From contig DAOTTW010000063.1 of the NCBI GenBank assembly GCA_034437615.1, positions 1-18,273 on the forward strand: a stretch of 18,273 nt of DNA, given 5' to 3'. The first letter of the stretch is position 1; the number at the start of each line of letters is the position of its first letter. The translations under genes were made by a program, and so were the position numbers. Shown here one piece after another: positions 6,696 through 13,761 of this stretch. Origin of the DNA: DAOTTW01 sp034437615 (GTDB lineage Bacteria > Chloroflexota > Anaerolineae > Aggregatilineales > Phototrophicaceae). The notes under the pieces are model-generated. The model was not told the origin of the DNA, ran no database searches, and worked only from the letters and a program-made list of their open reading frames with translations.

Positions 6696-8564
6696 ATGAG
6701 TTCCGGCTTACAAACGTGGAAACGCATGATGGGCTATCTAAAGCCCTACACCCGATGGGTCGCGCTGGCGCTGATAGGGGCGTTGGGCCTGAACCTGTTG
6801 GGTATCGCAATTCCGTTCATCCTGGAACGGGTCATCGACATTGGCATTGCAAACGGCGACGCGGCGTTCATGATCGCAGCAGGCGGCCTCGTGATTTTAC
6901 TGGGTGTGCTGCGTGGCGTATCGGGCTTTTTCTCGCGCTATTTTGGCGAACGCCTGTCGCACTTCATCGCCTACGACATCCGCAACGAAGTTTACGACAA
7001 GGTGCAGGGCTTGCCGTCCACGTATCACGATAATGCGCATGTCGGCACGATGATTACCCGTGCGATCAGCGATGTGAACGAGATTCAGCGCTACTTTGCC
7101 TTTGGTCTGCTGGATACACTGAACCTATCGCTGCTGATTGGTGGCGTGGCGGTTGTCATGTTCTTAACGAACCCGCTGCTAGCCTTCATCGCCTTCGTGC
7201 CGATTTTCGTGCTGGGCTTCCTGTCTACGCGCTTTGCATCGGAGGTGGGGCCGCGTTGGGGTCAGATCATGGAGCGCATTCAGACGCTCAGCAACCACAT
7301 TCAGGAAAACGCGCTCGGTCATGAGGTGGTGCGCGTGTTCGCACGCGAAGATCACGAGATCGAGACCTTCGGGCGGCAGAATGAGCGGCTGTATGAGGAG
7401 CAACTCAGCTTCATCAACCTATGGGCGTCGTTTCTGCCGACCAGCGCCTTTCTCGCGGCGGCATCGACTGCACTGACGCTGTTCTTCGGCGGCTTATTCG
7501 CGACACAGGGCTTCGGCGGCATCACGGTGGGCACGGTGGTCGCGTTCAACGCTTACGTGTTCATGATTGCTAACCCGGTGCGCTTCATGGGCTTCGTGAT
7601 CCTGCTGACGACGCAGGGCATCGCCAGTGCGCAGCGTGCATTTGAAATCCTGGACGAGCCGAACGCGATGCCTAACGACCCGGATGCCTTCAAGCTGCCG
7701 GAAATCAAGGGGCGCGTGAAGTTCGAGCGTGTGGGCTTCGCCTATGATGGCGGTGAAACCGTGCTGCAAGACATCAGCCTTGAAGCGAAGCCGGGCCAGG
7801 TGATCGCCGTTGTGGGCGCGACGGGTTCAGGCAAGACGACGCTTGTGCAGCTTATCCCGCGTTACTATGACGTGACATCCGGGCGCATCCTGATTGATGG
7901 GCACGACATACGTCATGTGGAATTGCACAGCCTGCGCCGCCAGATCGGTATCGTGCAGCAGCGCACGCTGCTTTTCTCCGCGACGATTCACGAGAACATC
8001 GCCTACGGTCGGCCCGATGCCAGCCGCGAAGAGGTGATCGAAGCAGCGAAGGCTGCGAACGCGCACGACTTCATCATGAGCTTCCCGAAGGGCTATGACA
8101 CGCTGGTGGGTGAGCGCGGTGTGACGCTTTCGGGCGGCCAGCGGCAGCGTACCGCCATCGCACGCGCCATCTTGATTGATCCGCGCATTCTCATCCTGGA
8201 CGATTCGACCAGCAGCGTCGATACACAGACGGAGTTTCTGATCCAGCAAGCACTAGAGCGCATCATGGTGGGGCGCGTGAGCTTTGTGGTGGCGCAGCGC
8301 CTGAGCACGGTGCTGAACGCTGATCTAATCCTGGTGCTGGATAAGGGCCGCATCGTGGAACGCGGCACGCATGAACGCCTGCTGCAACAGGGCGGCCTGT
8401 ACCGCGATATTTACCGCCTGCAACTGGAAGAACAAGACCGCGCCCGCCGCGAAGCCTCTTTTGAGGGCACTTTGCGCCCACTGAAGCAGCGTAAGGATAA
8501 GCACGACGATAAACGTGCTACAGAAGAATACAGGGGCATCATAGACCGAGTTGGGGGAGATTAA
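6696..8564 (+). CDS. ABC exporter half-transporter, subunit with the degenerate ATPase site
   Basis: This encodes 622 residues: an N-terminal exporter-type membrane domain (about 1-315, six predicted helices) fused to an ATPase domain (about 340-580). Walker A is GATGSGKTT (374-382), the Q-loop is in VQQRTLLF, and the signature is intact LSGGQ (478-482). Walker B reads ILILDD, with D502 as the Mg-binding Asp and D503 where the catalytic Glu normally lies. The switch His is Gln (Q534, in VAQRLST). Asp and Gln at these two places are characteristic of the degenerate-site subunit of heterodimeric type IV exporters such as TM287/TM288. It is followed after 3 bases by its partner. The substrate cannot be read from sequence; drugs, lipids or peptides are all possible. 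The 40-residue tail is charged and rich in K, R, D and E. Confidence 0.93.
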   Translation: MSSGLQTWKRMMGYLKPYTRWVALALIGALGLNLLGIAIPFILERVIDIGIANGDAAFMIAAGGLVILLGVLRGVSGFFSRYFGERLSHFIAYDIRNEVYDKVQGLPSTYHDNAHVGTMITRAISDVNEIQRYFAFGLLDTLNLSLLIGGVAVVMFLTNPLLAFIAFVPIFVLGFLSTRFASEVGPRWGQIMERIQTLSNHIQENALGHEVVRVFAREDHEIETFGRQNERLYEEQLSFINLWASFLPTSAFLAAASTALTLFFGGLFATQGFGGITVGTVVAFNAYVFMIANPVRFMGFVILLTTQGIASAQRAFEILDEPNAMPNDPDAFKLPEIKGRVKFERVGFAYDGGETVLQDISLEAKPGQVIAVVGATGSGKTTLVQLIPRYYDVTSGRILIDGHDIRHVELHSLRRQIGIVQQRTLLFSATIHENIAYGRPDASREEVIEAAKAANAHDFIMSFPKGYDTLVGERGVTLSGGQRQRTAIARAILIDPRILILDDSTSSVDTQTEFLIQQALERIMVGRVSFVVAQRLSTVLNADLILVLDKGRIVERGTHERLLQQGGLYRDIYRLQLEEQDRARREASFEGTLRPLKQRKDKHDDKRATEEYRGIIDRVGGD

Positions 8565-8567
8565 CGT

Positions 8568-10340
8568 ATGGCTGTCGGCAGTGTGGAGATCGAGAAAGAA
8601 GAGCAGATACGCGGCTTTGATTGGGCCGTGACCAGACGGCTTGCCGGCTATCTGGTGCCGCATCGCCGCCGCCTGCTGCTGGCGGTGTTTGCGATGCTGT
8701 TCAGCGTGTTTGCGACTGTGTTGGGGCCGCCGCTGATCGGTTATGCGGTGGACGAGGGCGTGCAGAACGGCGATATGACGATTGTGGGCCTGGGTGTATT
8801 CGGCTATCTGATTATTCAGGCGCTGGGCTTCATCGGCTTCCGCGTGCAGCTATCCAACATGGCGGCAGCAGGCCAGAGCATCATTCAGCAGTTGCGCGAT
8901 GAGCTTTTCGTTCATGTGCAGCAGCTTTCGGTGTCGTTTTTCGCCCGCTATGAAGCAGGCCGCCTGATCGCCCGTATCATCAGCGATGTGAATACGCTGC
9001 GCGAGGCGATTACGTTTGCAGTGGTTGGCAGCATCCGTGAAGTGCTGACGCTGTTCGGCATTCTTATCACCATGATGCTGATTAACCTGCCGCTGACGCT
9101 GGTGGCTTTCGGCGTGCTGATCGCGCTGGGTATCATCGCGAACGTGTGGCGCATCTATGCACGTCAGGCTTACCTGCGCGTGACGGAAACCAACGCCGTT
9201 GTGAACGCGGAGCTATCCGAGGCGTTCAACGCGGTGCGCGTAACGCAGGCGTTCAATCGCGAGGTCCACAACTACGGGCGCTTCATGGGCAACATCAACG
9301 ACGACAACCGGGGCGCTTATGTCTATGCGGCGCTGATCTCCGGCTTCTTCTTCCCTAGCATTGAATTGATCAGCGGTGTGGCGACGGGCGCACTGATTAC
9401 GGTGGGCGGTACGCTGGTGCTGCAACAAGACCTGACCGTGTTTACGCTGGTGACGTTTGTGCTGTACATCGAGCAGTTTTTCTTCCCGATTCGTATGCTG
9501 GCACAGCGCTACAACCTGTTTCAAGCGGTGATGGCCGCCGGTTATAAGATTTTCCGCTTGATGGATGAGGGCATCGAGATTCAGGATAAGCCGACTGCGG
9601 TTGATCTGCCGCCTGTTGAGGGCCACGTAAAATACGATGATGTCTGGTTTACCTACACCGACGAGGACGAGATGGTGCTCAAGGGTGTGACGTTGGATGT
9701 GCCCGCCGGAACCCGTGTGGCTTTTGTGGGGCACACGGGCGCAGGCAAGACGACCATGATTAAGCTGCTGATGCGCTTTCATGACATCACACGCGGCAGC
9801 CTGTCCGTCGATGGTTATAAGGTCAGCGAGGTGACGCAACGCAGCCTACGCCGTCAGATTGGCGTGGTGCCGCAGGACACACACCTGTTTTCCGGCTCTG
9901 TGATGGACAATCTGCGCTATGGTCGTCTGGATGCGACAGATGACGAGGTGATCGAAGCCGCTAAGACGGTTGGTGCGCACGAATTTATTATGCACCTGCA
10001 AAATGGCTATGATACGGATGTGCGCGAGGGCGGTACGCTGCTCTCGACGGGGCAGCGGCAATTGCTGGCCTATGCGCGTGCGTTGCTGGCTGATCCGCGT
10101 GTGTTGATTTTGGACGAGGCCACCAGCAACATCGACACGCAGACCGAAAAGCTAATTCAGGATGCGCTGGATAAGCTGTTGGAAGGGCGCACCAGCTTTG
10201 TGATTGCGCACCGCCTGAGTACGATTGTGGAATCCGACATCATTGTGGTGATGGAGCACGGCAAAATCATCGAGATGGGGTCACACGAGGAATTGCTGGC
10301 GCAGCGCGGCAAGTATCACGAGTTGTATACGCTGGCATAA
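8568..10340 (+). CDS. ABC exporter half-transporter, subunit with the catalytic ATPase site
   Basis: This encodes 590 residues: a membrane domain (about 25-325, six predicted helices), then an ATPase domain. Walker A is GHTGAGKTT (388-396), the Q-loop is in VPQDTHLF, and Walker B ends with LDEATS, carrying the catalytic E517. The switch is H548 in IAHRLST. Its signature is altered: LSTGQ (492-496) in place of LSGGQ. This complements the partner. The canonical site is built from this subunit's Walker motifs and the partner's LSGGQ. The degenerate site is built from the partner's Walker motifs and this LSTGQ. The Shine-Dalgarno GGGGGAGA (8553-8560) lies at the end of the upstream gene, only 3 bases separate the genes, and equal expression through coupling is likely. 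Confidence 0.93.
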   Translation: MAVGSVEIEKEEQIRGFDWAVTRRLAGYLVPHRRRLLLAVFAMLFSVFATVLGPPLIGYAVDEGVQNGDMTIVGLGVFGYLIIQALGFIGFRVQLSNMAAAGQSIIQQLRDELFVHVQQLSVSFFARYEAGRLIARIISDVNTLREAITFAVVGSIREVLTLFGILITMMLINLPLTLVAFGVLIALGIIANVWRIYARQAYLRVTETNAVVNAELSEAFNAVRVTQAFNREVHNYGRFMGNINDDNRGAYVYAALISGFFFPSIELISGVATGALITVGGTLVLQQDLTVFTLVTFVLYIEQFFFPIRMLAQRYNLFQAVMAAGYKIFRLMDEGIEIQDKPTAVDLPPVEGHVKYDDVWFTYTDEDEMVLKGVTLDVPAGTRVAFVGHTGAGKTTMIKLLMRFHDITRGSLSVDGYKVSEVTQRSLRRQIGVVPQDTHLFSGSVMDNLRYGRLDATDDEVIEAAKTVGAHEFIMHLQNGYDTDVREGGTLLSTGQRQLLAYARALLADPRVLILDEATSNIDTQTEKLIQDALDKLLEGRTSFVIAHRLSTIVESDIIVVMEHGKIIEMGSHEELLAQRGKYHELYTLA

Positions 10341-10351
10341 TTGGAGAAACG

Positions 10352-10430
10352 AAAACGGATCGGTATGATGGCAGGGGCTTAGCGTGCTAAGCCCTGGGCG
10401 CAATGCATTGCGCCCCTACAAATCCGTTTT
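10352..10430. terminator. Two-hairpin repeat (copy C), probable bidirectional terminator
   Basis: It lies between convergent genes (exporter ending at 10340, Crp-type gene ending at 10446). The outer arms AAAACGGAT (10352-10360) and ATCCGTTTT (10422-10430) are perfect complements, so the stem is A-rich on its 5' side and T-rich on its 3' side in both directions. Inside are hairpin 1, GGGCTTAGC (10375-10383) with GCTAAGCCC (10386-10394), and a perfect 20-base palindrome at 10396-10415, followed by CTACA. The core 10375-10420 is a sister of copy D. Confidence 0.7.
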
Positions 10431-10445
10431 CATGTCCCCATGTTT

Positions 10446-11150
10446 CTATGGCTTCGGGCAGATGATATCATGCTCTGGCATGACGTTTGTCTCGGCCAGA
10501 TACTCCAGCCCCGCACGATCCGCGATGAACACCTCTCGGCCTTCTTTACGCAGCAGGCCCGCATTCAGCAGGCCGCGCAGGGCACGCCCCACGACCTCCC
10601 GTGTGGTGCCCAGGATTGAGGCGATTTCTTGCTGTGTGAGTTGCGTGGGTGCCTCTGCGATCTGCTCTGCGTAGGTGGTTTCTCGTAAGAACAGCTTGGC
10701 CAAACGCGATGGAATCGTGCGGAAGGTCATATCTTCCAGGCGTTCGATGTATTCGCGGTTGACCTGTGCCAACGCTCGCACGTAATTGAGCAGGAAATCG
10801 CGCTCGTTTGCCATGAGTTCGATAAGCTGTTCGTGGCCGATGCGTACCACAGTGGCATTCGTGACCGCAACGGCGTTATAGGGGTTGTGTCGGCCATCCA
10901 CCGAGGCCACTTCGTTAAACGACGCAGTGGGGCGCAACAGGCTCAGGGTATGCATACGCCCTTCCGGGCTGATGCGATAGATGCGAACCAGCCCTTCATC
11001 GACCACATGAAAGCCTGCACAGCTTTCGTTTTCACGGAAGATGACCGCACCAGCCTGATAAAAATGGCTGTGGGCGGCTTTATCGAGGCGTTGCAGCACA
11101 TCCGGCCCCAGGCCAGCAAAGCACGTTACTTTATCCCAATTGATTGACAT
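10446..11150 (-). CDS. Crp/Fnr-family transcriptional regulator
   Basis: This encodes 234 residues, the normal size for the family. An N-terminal cyclic-nucleotide-binding-type beta-barrel (about 15-125) leads to a long dimerisation helix (about 130-160) and a C-terminal winged helix. The recognition region is LTQQEIASILGTTREVVGRA (about 179-198). The phosphate-binding cassette reads F-N-E-V-A-S-V-D-G-R-H-N-P-Y-N-A, so the Arg-Ser/Thr pair used by E. coli CRP for cAMP is missing; another ligand or none is likely. The only cysteines are near C10 and C43, too few for an FNR iron-sulfur cluster. An AGGA lies seven to ten bases before the ATG. The gene follows the tail-anchored protein gene by 43 bases on the same strand and could be co-transcribed, although an AT-rich TATAAC is present just upstream. 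Target genes are unknown. Confidence 0.88.
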   Translation of the reverse strand: MSINWDKVTCFAGLGPDVLQRLDKAAHSHFYQAGAVIFRENESCAGFHVVDEGLVRIYRISPEGRMHTLSLLRPTASFNEVASVDGRHNPYNAVAVTNATVVRIGHEQLIELMANERDFLLNYVRALAQVNREYIERLEDMTFRTIPSRLAKLFLRETTYAEQIAEAPTQLTQQEIASILGTTREVVGRALRGLLNAGLLRKEGREVFIADRAGLEYLAETNVMPEHDIICPKP

Positions 11151-11193
11151 GGGCGTTCCTGAAATTCACTAATGGCAAAGGGATCGGCTCTTG

Positions 11194-11766
11194 TTATAAA
11201 AATTGCGCTAGCGCGACCAGCAGCACGAATAGCAGCGCTGCCAGCAGGCCCATATTGCGCAGATCACGCAGCACGAAGCCGTATTCGGCTCGTAGCTCGT
11301 CGTTGCCGACCTGTTTGGTAGGATGCGAGAGCAGGTAGGCGATCTGTTCCTGATCGAGTTCTTCGCCTTTGCGCTTGGCGCGTGCGAGTTGTTCGGGCGT
11401 TACCTGGCGCTGTGTGCGGCGGCGTGACGCGCTGCTGCTGGCTGTGCTGGCGCGGCGGCGTTCACGTGCGCGTTGTGCTCTTGCTGCGGCTGTTTGGTCT
11501 GCGTCTGTTGCTCCAACTTCTGGTTCTTGCTCGGTTTCGGCTGCTGCGACGGTCTCAGCGGCTTCTGCTGCGACGGCTTCCGGTTGCAGGTTGCTAGCTT
11601 CTTCAGCGATGGCTTCGCGCTGTTCATCGACCTCAGCGGCTTCTTGCGGCTTGGTCGGTTCAGGTGCGGCCTCTAAGCCCGCTTGCTGGCGTGCGCGTTG
11701 CAGCGTCTCCTGCGGGATATTGGGCTTGGTGCTCTTGCTTTTCTTTTTGCTGCGGCGTTTGGACAT
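11194..11766 (-). CDS. Tail-anchored Ala/Glu/Arg-rich protein of unknown function
   Basis: This encodes 190 residues. The N-terminus is strongly basic (MSKRRSKKKSK). Residues 30-95 are low-complexity and acidic (A, E, Q), and 97-120 are very Arg-rich. From 121 the sequence becomes ordered: VTPEQLARAKRKG, then LLSHPTKQV and EYGFVLRDLRNM, ending in one hydrophobic helix at 172-190 with no residues after it. This predicts a cytoplasmic protein anchored by its C-terminus. I do not recognise the family, although a D-L-R-x-M/I-x-L-L-A ending is familiar from small membrane proteins of this phylum. It sits between sortase and the Crp-type regulator on the same strand. No strong Shine-Dalgarno precedes the ATG. 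The alternating charged low-complexity region explains the long shadow frames on the opposite strand. Confidence 0.72.
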   Translation of the reverse strand: MSKRRSKKKSKSTKPNIPQETLQRARQQAGLEAAPEPTKPQEAAEVDEQREAIAEEASNLQPEAVAAEAAETVAAAETEQEPEVGATDADQTAAARAQRARERRRASTASSSASRRRTQRQVTPEQLARAKRKGEELDQEQIAYLLSHPTKQVGNDELRAEYGFVLRDLRNMGLLAALLFVLLVALAQFL

Positions 11767-11818
11767 GTTTCGTTGTGCTCTCTTGTGTGTATGGGTTCAT
11801 TCATAGAATCTTGCGTGG

Positions 11819-11864
11819 GGGCGCAGCGTGCTGCGCCCTGGGTGCAATGCATTGCACCCCTACA
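11819..11864. repeat. Two-hairpin intergenic repeat (copy D)
   Basis: Hairpin 1 is GGGCGCAGC (11819-11827) with GCTGCGCCC (11830-11838). Hairpin 2 is a perfect palindrome at 11840-11859 (GGGTGCAATG with CATTGCACCC), followed by CTACA. It has the same layout and length as 10375-10420. It lies between the sortase gene and the tail-anchored protein gene, which share a strand, and may reduce read-through between them. An outer stem is weak here: AATCT (11807-11811) with AGATT (11864-11868). Confidence 0.75.
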
Positions 11865-11893
11865 GATTGTTCGGGTTGATTGCCGCTCATCCG

Positions 11894-12973
11894 TTAGATG
11901 TCTACGCGGTCTGCGTAGATGATATAGCGCTTGTCATTCACTCGGTAAGGATAGCATGAGATCAGCGTTGCGGTTGCGCCGCCGCGTGGGTCCATCACAT
12001 GCACGGCGTCCGGTTCTACGATGTCGAAGCCTGTGATGATATAGGTGTAGACCTGCGATTGTGTGCGTACCTGGAATTCCATGCCGACCTCTAGCTGATC
12101 GAGATGCCTGAAGATTTCACCGAAGATGTCGTTATGCGCGGCCAGCACGAGGTTGCCATCCGAGTCAGCGGGGTTCACGCCGTTTTGCAACTGGCCGACG
12201 CCACTCTTGAGCGCTTCCCAGTCTACGCCCTGTACGATCACATGGTCAACGTCAATCTGTGGGATGATGACCTGTAGCGCGGTTTCGCTGGTGACCGGAG
12301 CGCGTTCGATTTCGGGCGGCAGGAAGATTTCATTGGCGACCTGGGCACGCAGCCCGACCGGGATTTCCTCGAAGTTGAATTGGCCACCGTTGGGGCCGAT
12401 GGGTGGTGTGTGGCCACCCGGCAACACGATGTCGGCTAGCTGCAATTGCGGTGTCGGTGCAATCGTAGGGATGCTGGCGCGGATTTGTGCGTCGGCCTGG
12501 GCCTGGATTTCGGCGGTTTCGCGCTCCAGGGTACCGACGCTCTGAAATAGACCGACGCCGATCACCAGCAACCCGATCATCGCGGCTACTTCCAGCACAA
12601 GCAAGGAGCGGTCTATAAAATCACGCCAGATGCGGGCGGCGTCCGGGTTCTGCTTGCGGTAGCTGCTGTGGTCGATGTCGTCTTCAAAGCGTGGCGCGTC
12701 GGGCCTGGGCTTGGCTTTGCGGGCGCTGCCCTGCGGTAGCTCGATGGTACGGGCCGGTAAGCCGCTGCTGTCGCTGTGGGCCGCCGCGAAGGGGTCCGTT
12801 TCGCGGGCTGCTGGCTGTGGTGCTGCGTTCGCGTCTGCTGTGCCTGTGTCGATCACACGGCCAGCGTTTTTCATGCGGCGCAGACGACCCTGCCGTGCTT
12901 GCCGCTTCTTGATGGCCAGCACACGTTCTAATTCTTCAATTGAAAGGTCATCGACTGGGCGACGGTCTGGCAT
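11894..12973 (-). CDS. Membrane-anchored sortase
   Basis: This encodes 359 residues. Residues 1-122 are cytoplasmic and charged, with a short helix SIEELERVLAIKKRQ. One membrane helix lies at 123-146. A Pro-rich linker leads to the sortase domain (about 232-359). The catalytic residues are visible: H280 in LVLAAHND, C340 in ATLISCYPY and R349 in NDKRYIIYADRV. The TLxSC-Y-P-Y pattern is closest to class D/E-type sortases; sub-class is uncertain. Sortases cleave a C-terminal sorting signal on exported proteins and join them to a surface nucleophile. The large cytoplasmic N-terminal extension is unusual for the family, whose members typically have a short tail before the anchor. No LPXTG-like substrate is encoded in this window, so its substrates lie elsewhere or use another motif. 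Confidence 0.9.
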   Translation of the reverse strand: MPDRRPVDDLSIEELERVLAIKKRQARQGRLRRMKNAGRVIDTGTADANAAPQPAARETDPFAAAHSDSSGLPARTIELPQGSARKAKPRPDAPRFEDDIDHSSYRKQNPDAARIWRDFIDRSLLVLEVAAMIGLLVIGVGLFQSVGTLERETAEIQAQADAQIRASIPTIAPTPQLQLADIVLPGGHTPPIGPNGGQFNFEEIPVGLRAQVANEIFLPPEIERAPVTSETALQVIIPQIDVDHVIVQGVDWEALKSGVGQLQNGVNPADSDGNLVLAAHNDIFGEIFRHLDQLEVGMEFQVRTQSQVYTYIITGFDIVEPDAVHVMDPRGGATATLISCYPYRVNDKRYIIYADRVDI

Positions 12974-13050
12974 GGGCGCTTATTTTCTCAATGTTTGCAT
13001 ATAGATCGGGCGCATTGTCAGGTGGTTGGCCCGTATTCGGTTCGGTTACG

Positions 13051-13056
13051 ATTATA
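13051..13056 (-). promoter_or_regulatory. Possible -10 element for the sortase gene
   Basis: On the minus strand this reads TATAAT, 77 bases before the sortase ATG. A partial -35, TTGCAC (13078-13073), is 16 bases upstream and matches the consensus poorly. Divergent from the sigma-factor promoter region. Confidence 0.35.
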
Positions 13057-13093
13057 CTGTGCTGGTGAACCTGTGCAATGGTTGCGGGGTGAG

Positions 13094-13129
13094 CTATACC
13101 GTAACCTTTTGACATGCAGCACGGTATAG
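13094..13129. promoter_or_regulatory. Operator-like perfect inverted repeat over the sigma-gene promoter
   Basis: CTATACCGT (13094-13102) and ACGGTATAG (13121-13129) are perfect complements separated by 18 bases. A consensus TTGACA (13109-13114) lies between the arms and the right arm runs into the TATAAA. This arrangement suits a dimeric repressor or activator site. It would also form a hairpin if transcribed from upstream, so a DNA site is not proven. Confidence 0.55.
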
Positions 13130-13135
13130 TATAAA
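13109..13135 (+). promoter_or_regulatory. Probable promoter of the sigma-factor operon
   Basis: The -35 is a perfect TTGACA (13109-13114) and the -10 is TATAAA (13130-13135). The 15-base spacing is short; shifting the -35 by one base gives 16. Transcription would begin near 13142, leaving a leader of about 40 bases before the GTG at 13183. Confidence 0.55.
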
Positions 13136-13182
13136 AGCCGCTGTGCTGAGATTAACTTTAACTTCAAGCGGGAGTGGCACAC

Positions 13183-13761
13183 GTGGAGCGTGGCGAGGAA
13201 AAACGCCTGCTGAAACAAGCGCAAAACGGCGATCAGGCGGCATTTGCGGCGTTATATCAGGCCAATGTGCAGAAGATTTACCGCTACGTGTATTACCGCG
13301 TCAACGATGCGCAACTGGCCGAGGACCTGACGGGGGATGTCTTCATCAGGGCAATTGAGGGCTTGCCGCGCTACCAGGATACGGGGACGCCGTTTTTAGC
13401 GTGGTTGTACCGCATCGCGCACGCCCGCGTGGTTGACCACTATCGGCGGCAGAACCGCCGCCCGACGGAAAGCGCCATCGACGCGCAACCGCTGCCGATG
13501 GATGTCGATATGGATGAACGCATGTTGCGCCGACAGGTGGCCGAGGCGTTGCGCGGCGCGATCGCCGGCCTGACGGCAGATCAACAGCAGGTGATTATCC
13601 TGCGCTTTATCGAGGGCCACCGTATCGACGCGGTAGCGACGCAGATGGGCAAGAAGCCCAACGCGATTAAAGCCTTGCAGCACCGGGCGCTGCGAGCGCT
13701 GGCGAGCCGTCTGGCACGCTCTGGTTTGGATGTGGATTCGATTTTGGCAGGCTTATCGTGA
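13183..13761 (+). CDS. ECF-like sigma-70 factor
   Basis: This encodes 192 residues from the chosen start. Region 2 (about 15-85) has F-A-A-L-Y, then Y-R-Y-V-Y-Y-R-V-x-D-x-x-x-A-E-D-L-T-G-D-V-F, and F-L-A-W-L-Y-R-I-A-H-A-R-V-V-D-H-Y-R-R. This covers core binding and -10 recognition. Region 4 (about 130-180) has L-T-A-D-Q-Q-Q-V-I-I-L-R-F-I-E-G and a helix-turn-helix for the -35. There is no region 1 or 3, as expected for ECF-type factors. I chose GTG at 13183 because GGGAG (13170-13174) lies eight bases before it. The alternative GTG at 13174 overlaps that Shine-Dalgarno. Its last four bases overlap the next gene (GTGA), so the two are translated together. Autoregulation is possible given the promoter dyad, but not shown. 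Confidence 0.9.
   Translation: MERGEEKRLLKQAQNGDQAAFAALYQANVQKIYRYVYYRVNDAQLAEDLTGDVFIRAIEGLPRYQDTGTPFLAWLYRIAHARVVDHYRRQNRRPTESAIDAQPLPMDVDMDERMLRRQVAEALRGAIAGLTADQQQVIILRFIEGHRIDAVATQMGKKPNAIKALQHRALRALASRLARSGLDVDSILAGLS

Noticed and set aside
10375..11864. CRISPR-like array from repeated palindromic units
   Set aside because: The units are more than 1 kb apart, with genes between them and no spacer pattern or cas gene.
11369..11922. Plus-strand Cys/Arg-rich frames opposite the tail-anchored protein
   Set aside because: Composition is a reverse image of the Ala/Glu/Arg-rich minus-strand gene, which has a sensible topology. None has a Shine-Dalgarno or motif.
13174..13176. Upstream GTG start for the sigma factor
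   Set aside because: It overlaps the GGGAG Shine-Dalgarno. The GTG at 13183 has eight-base spacing and keeps all of region 2.
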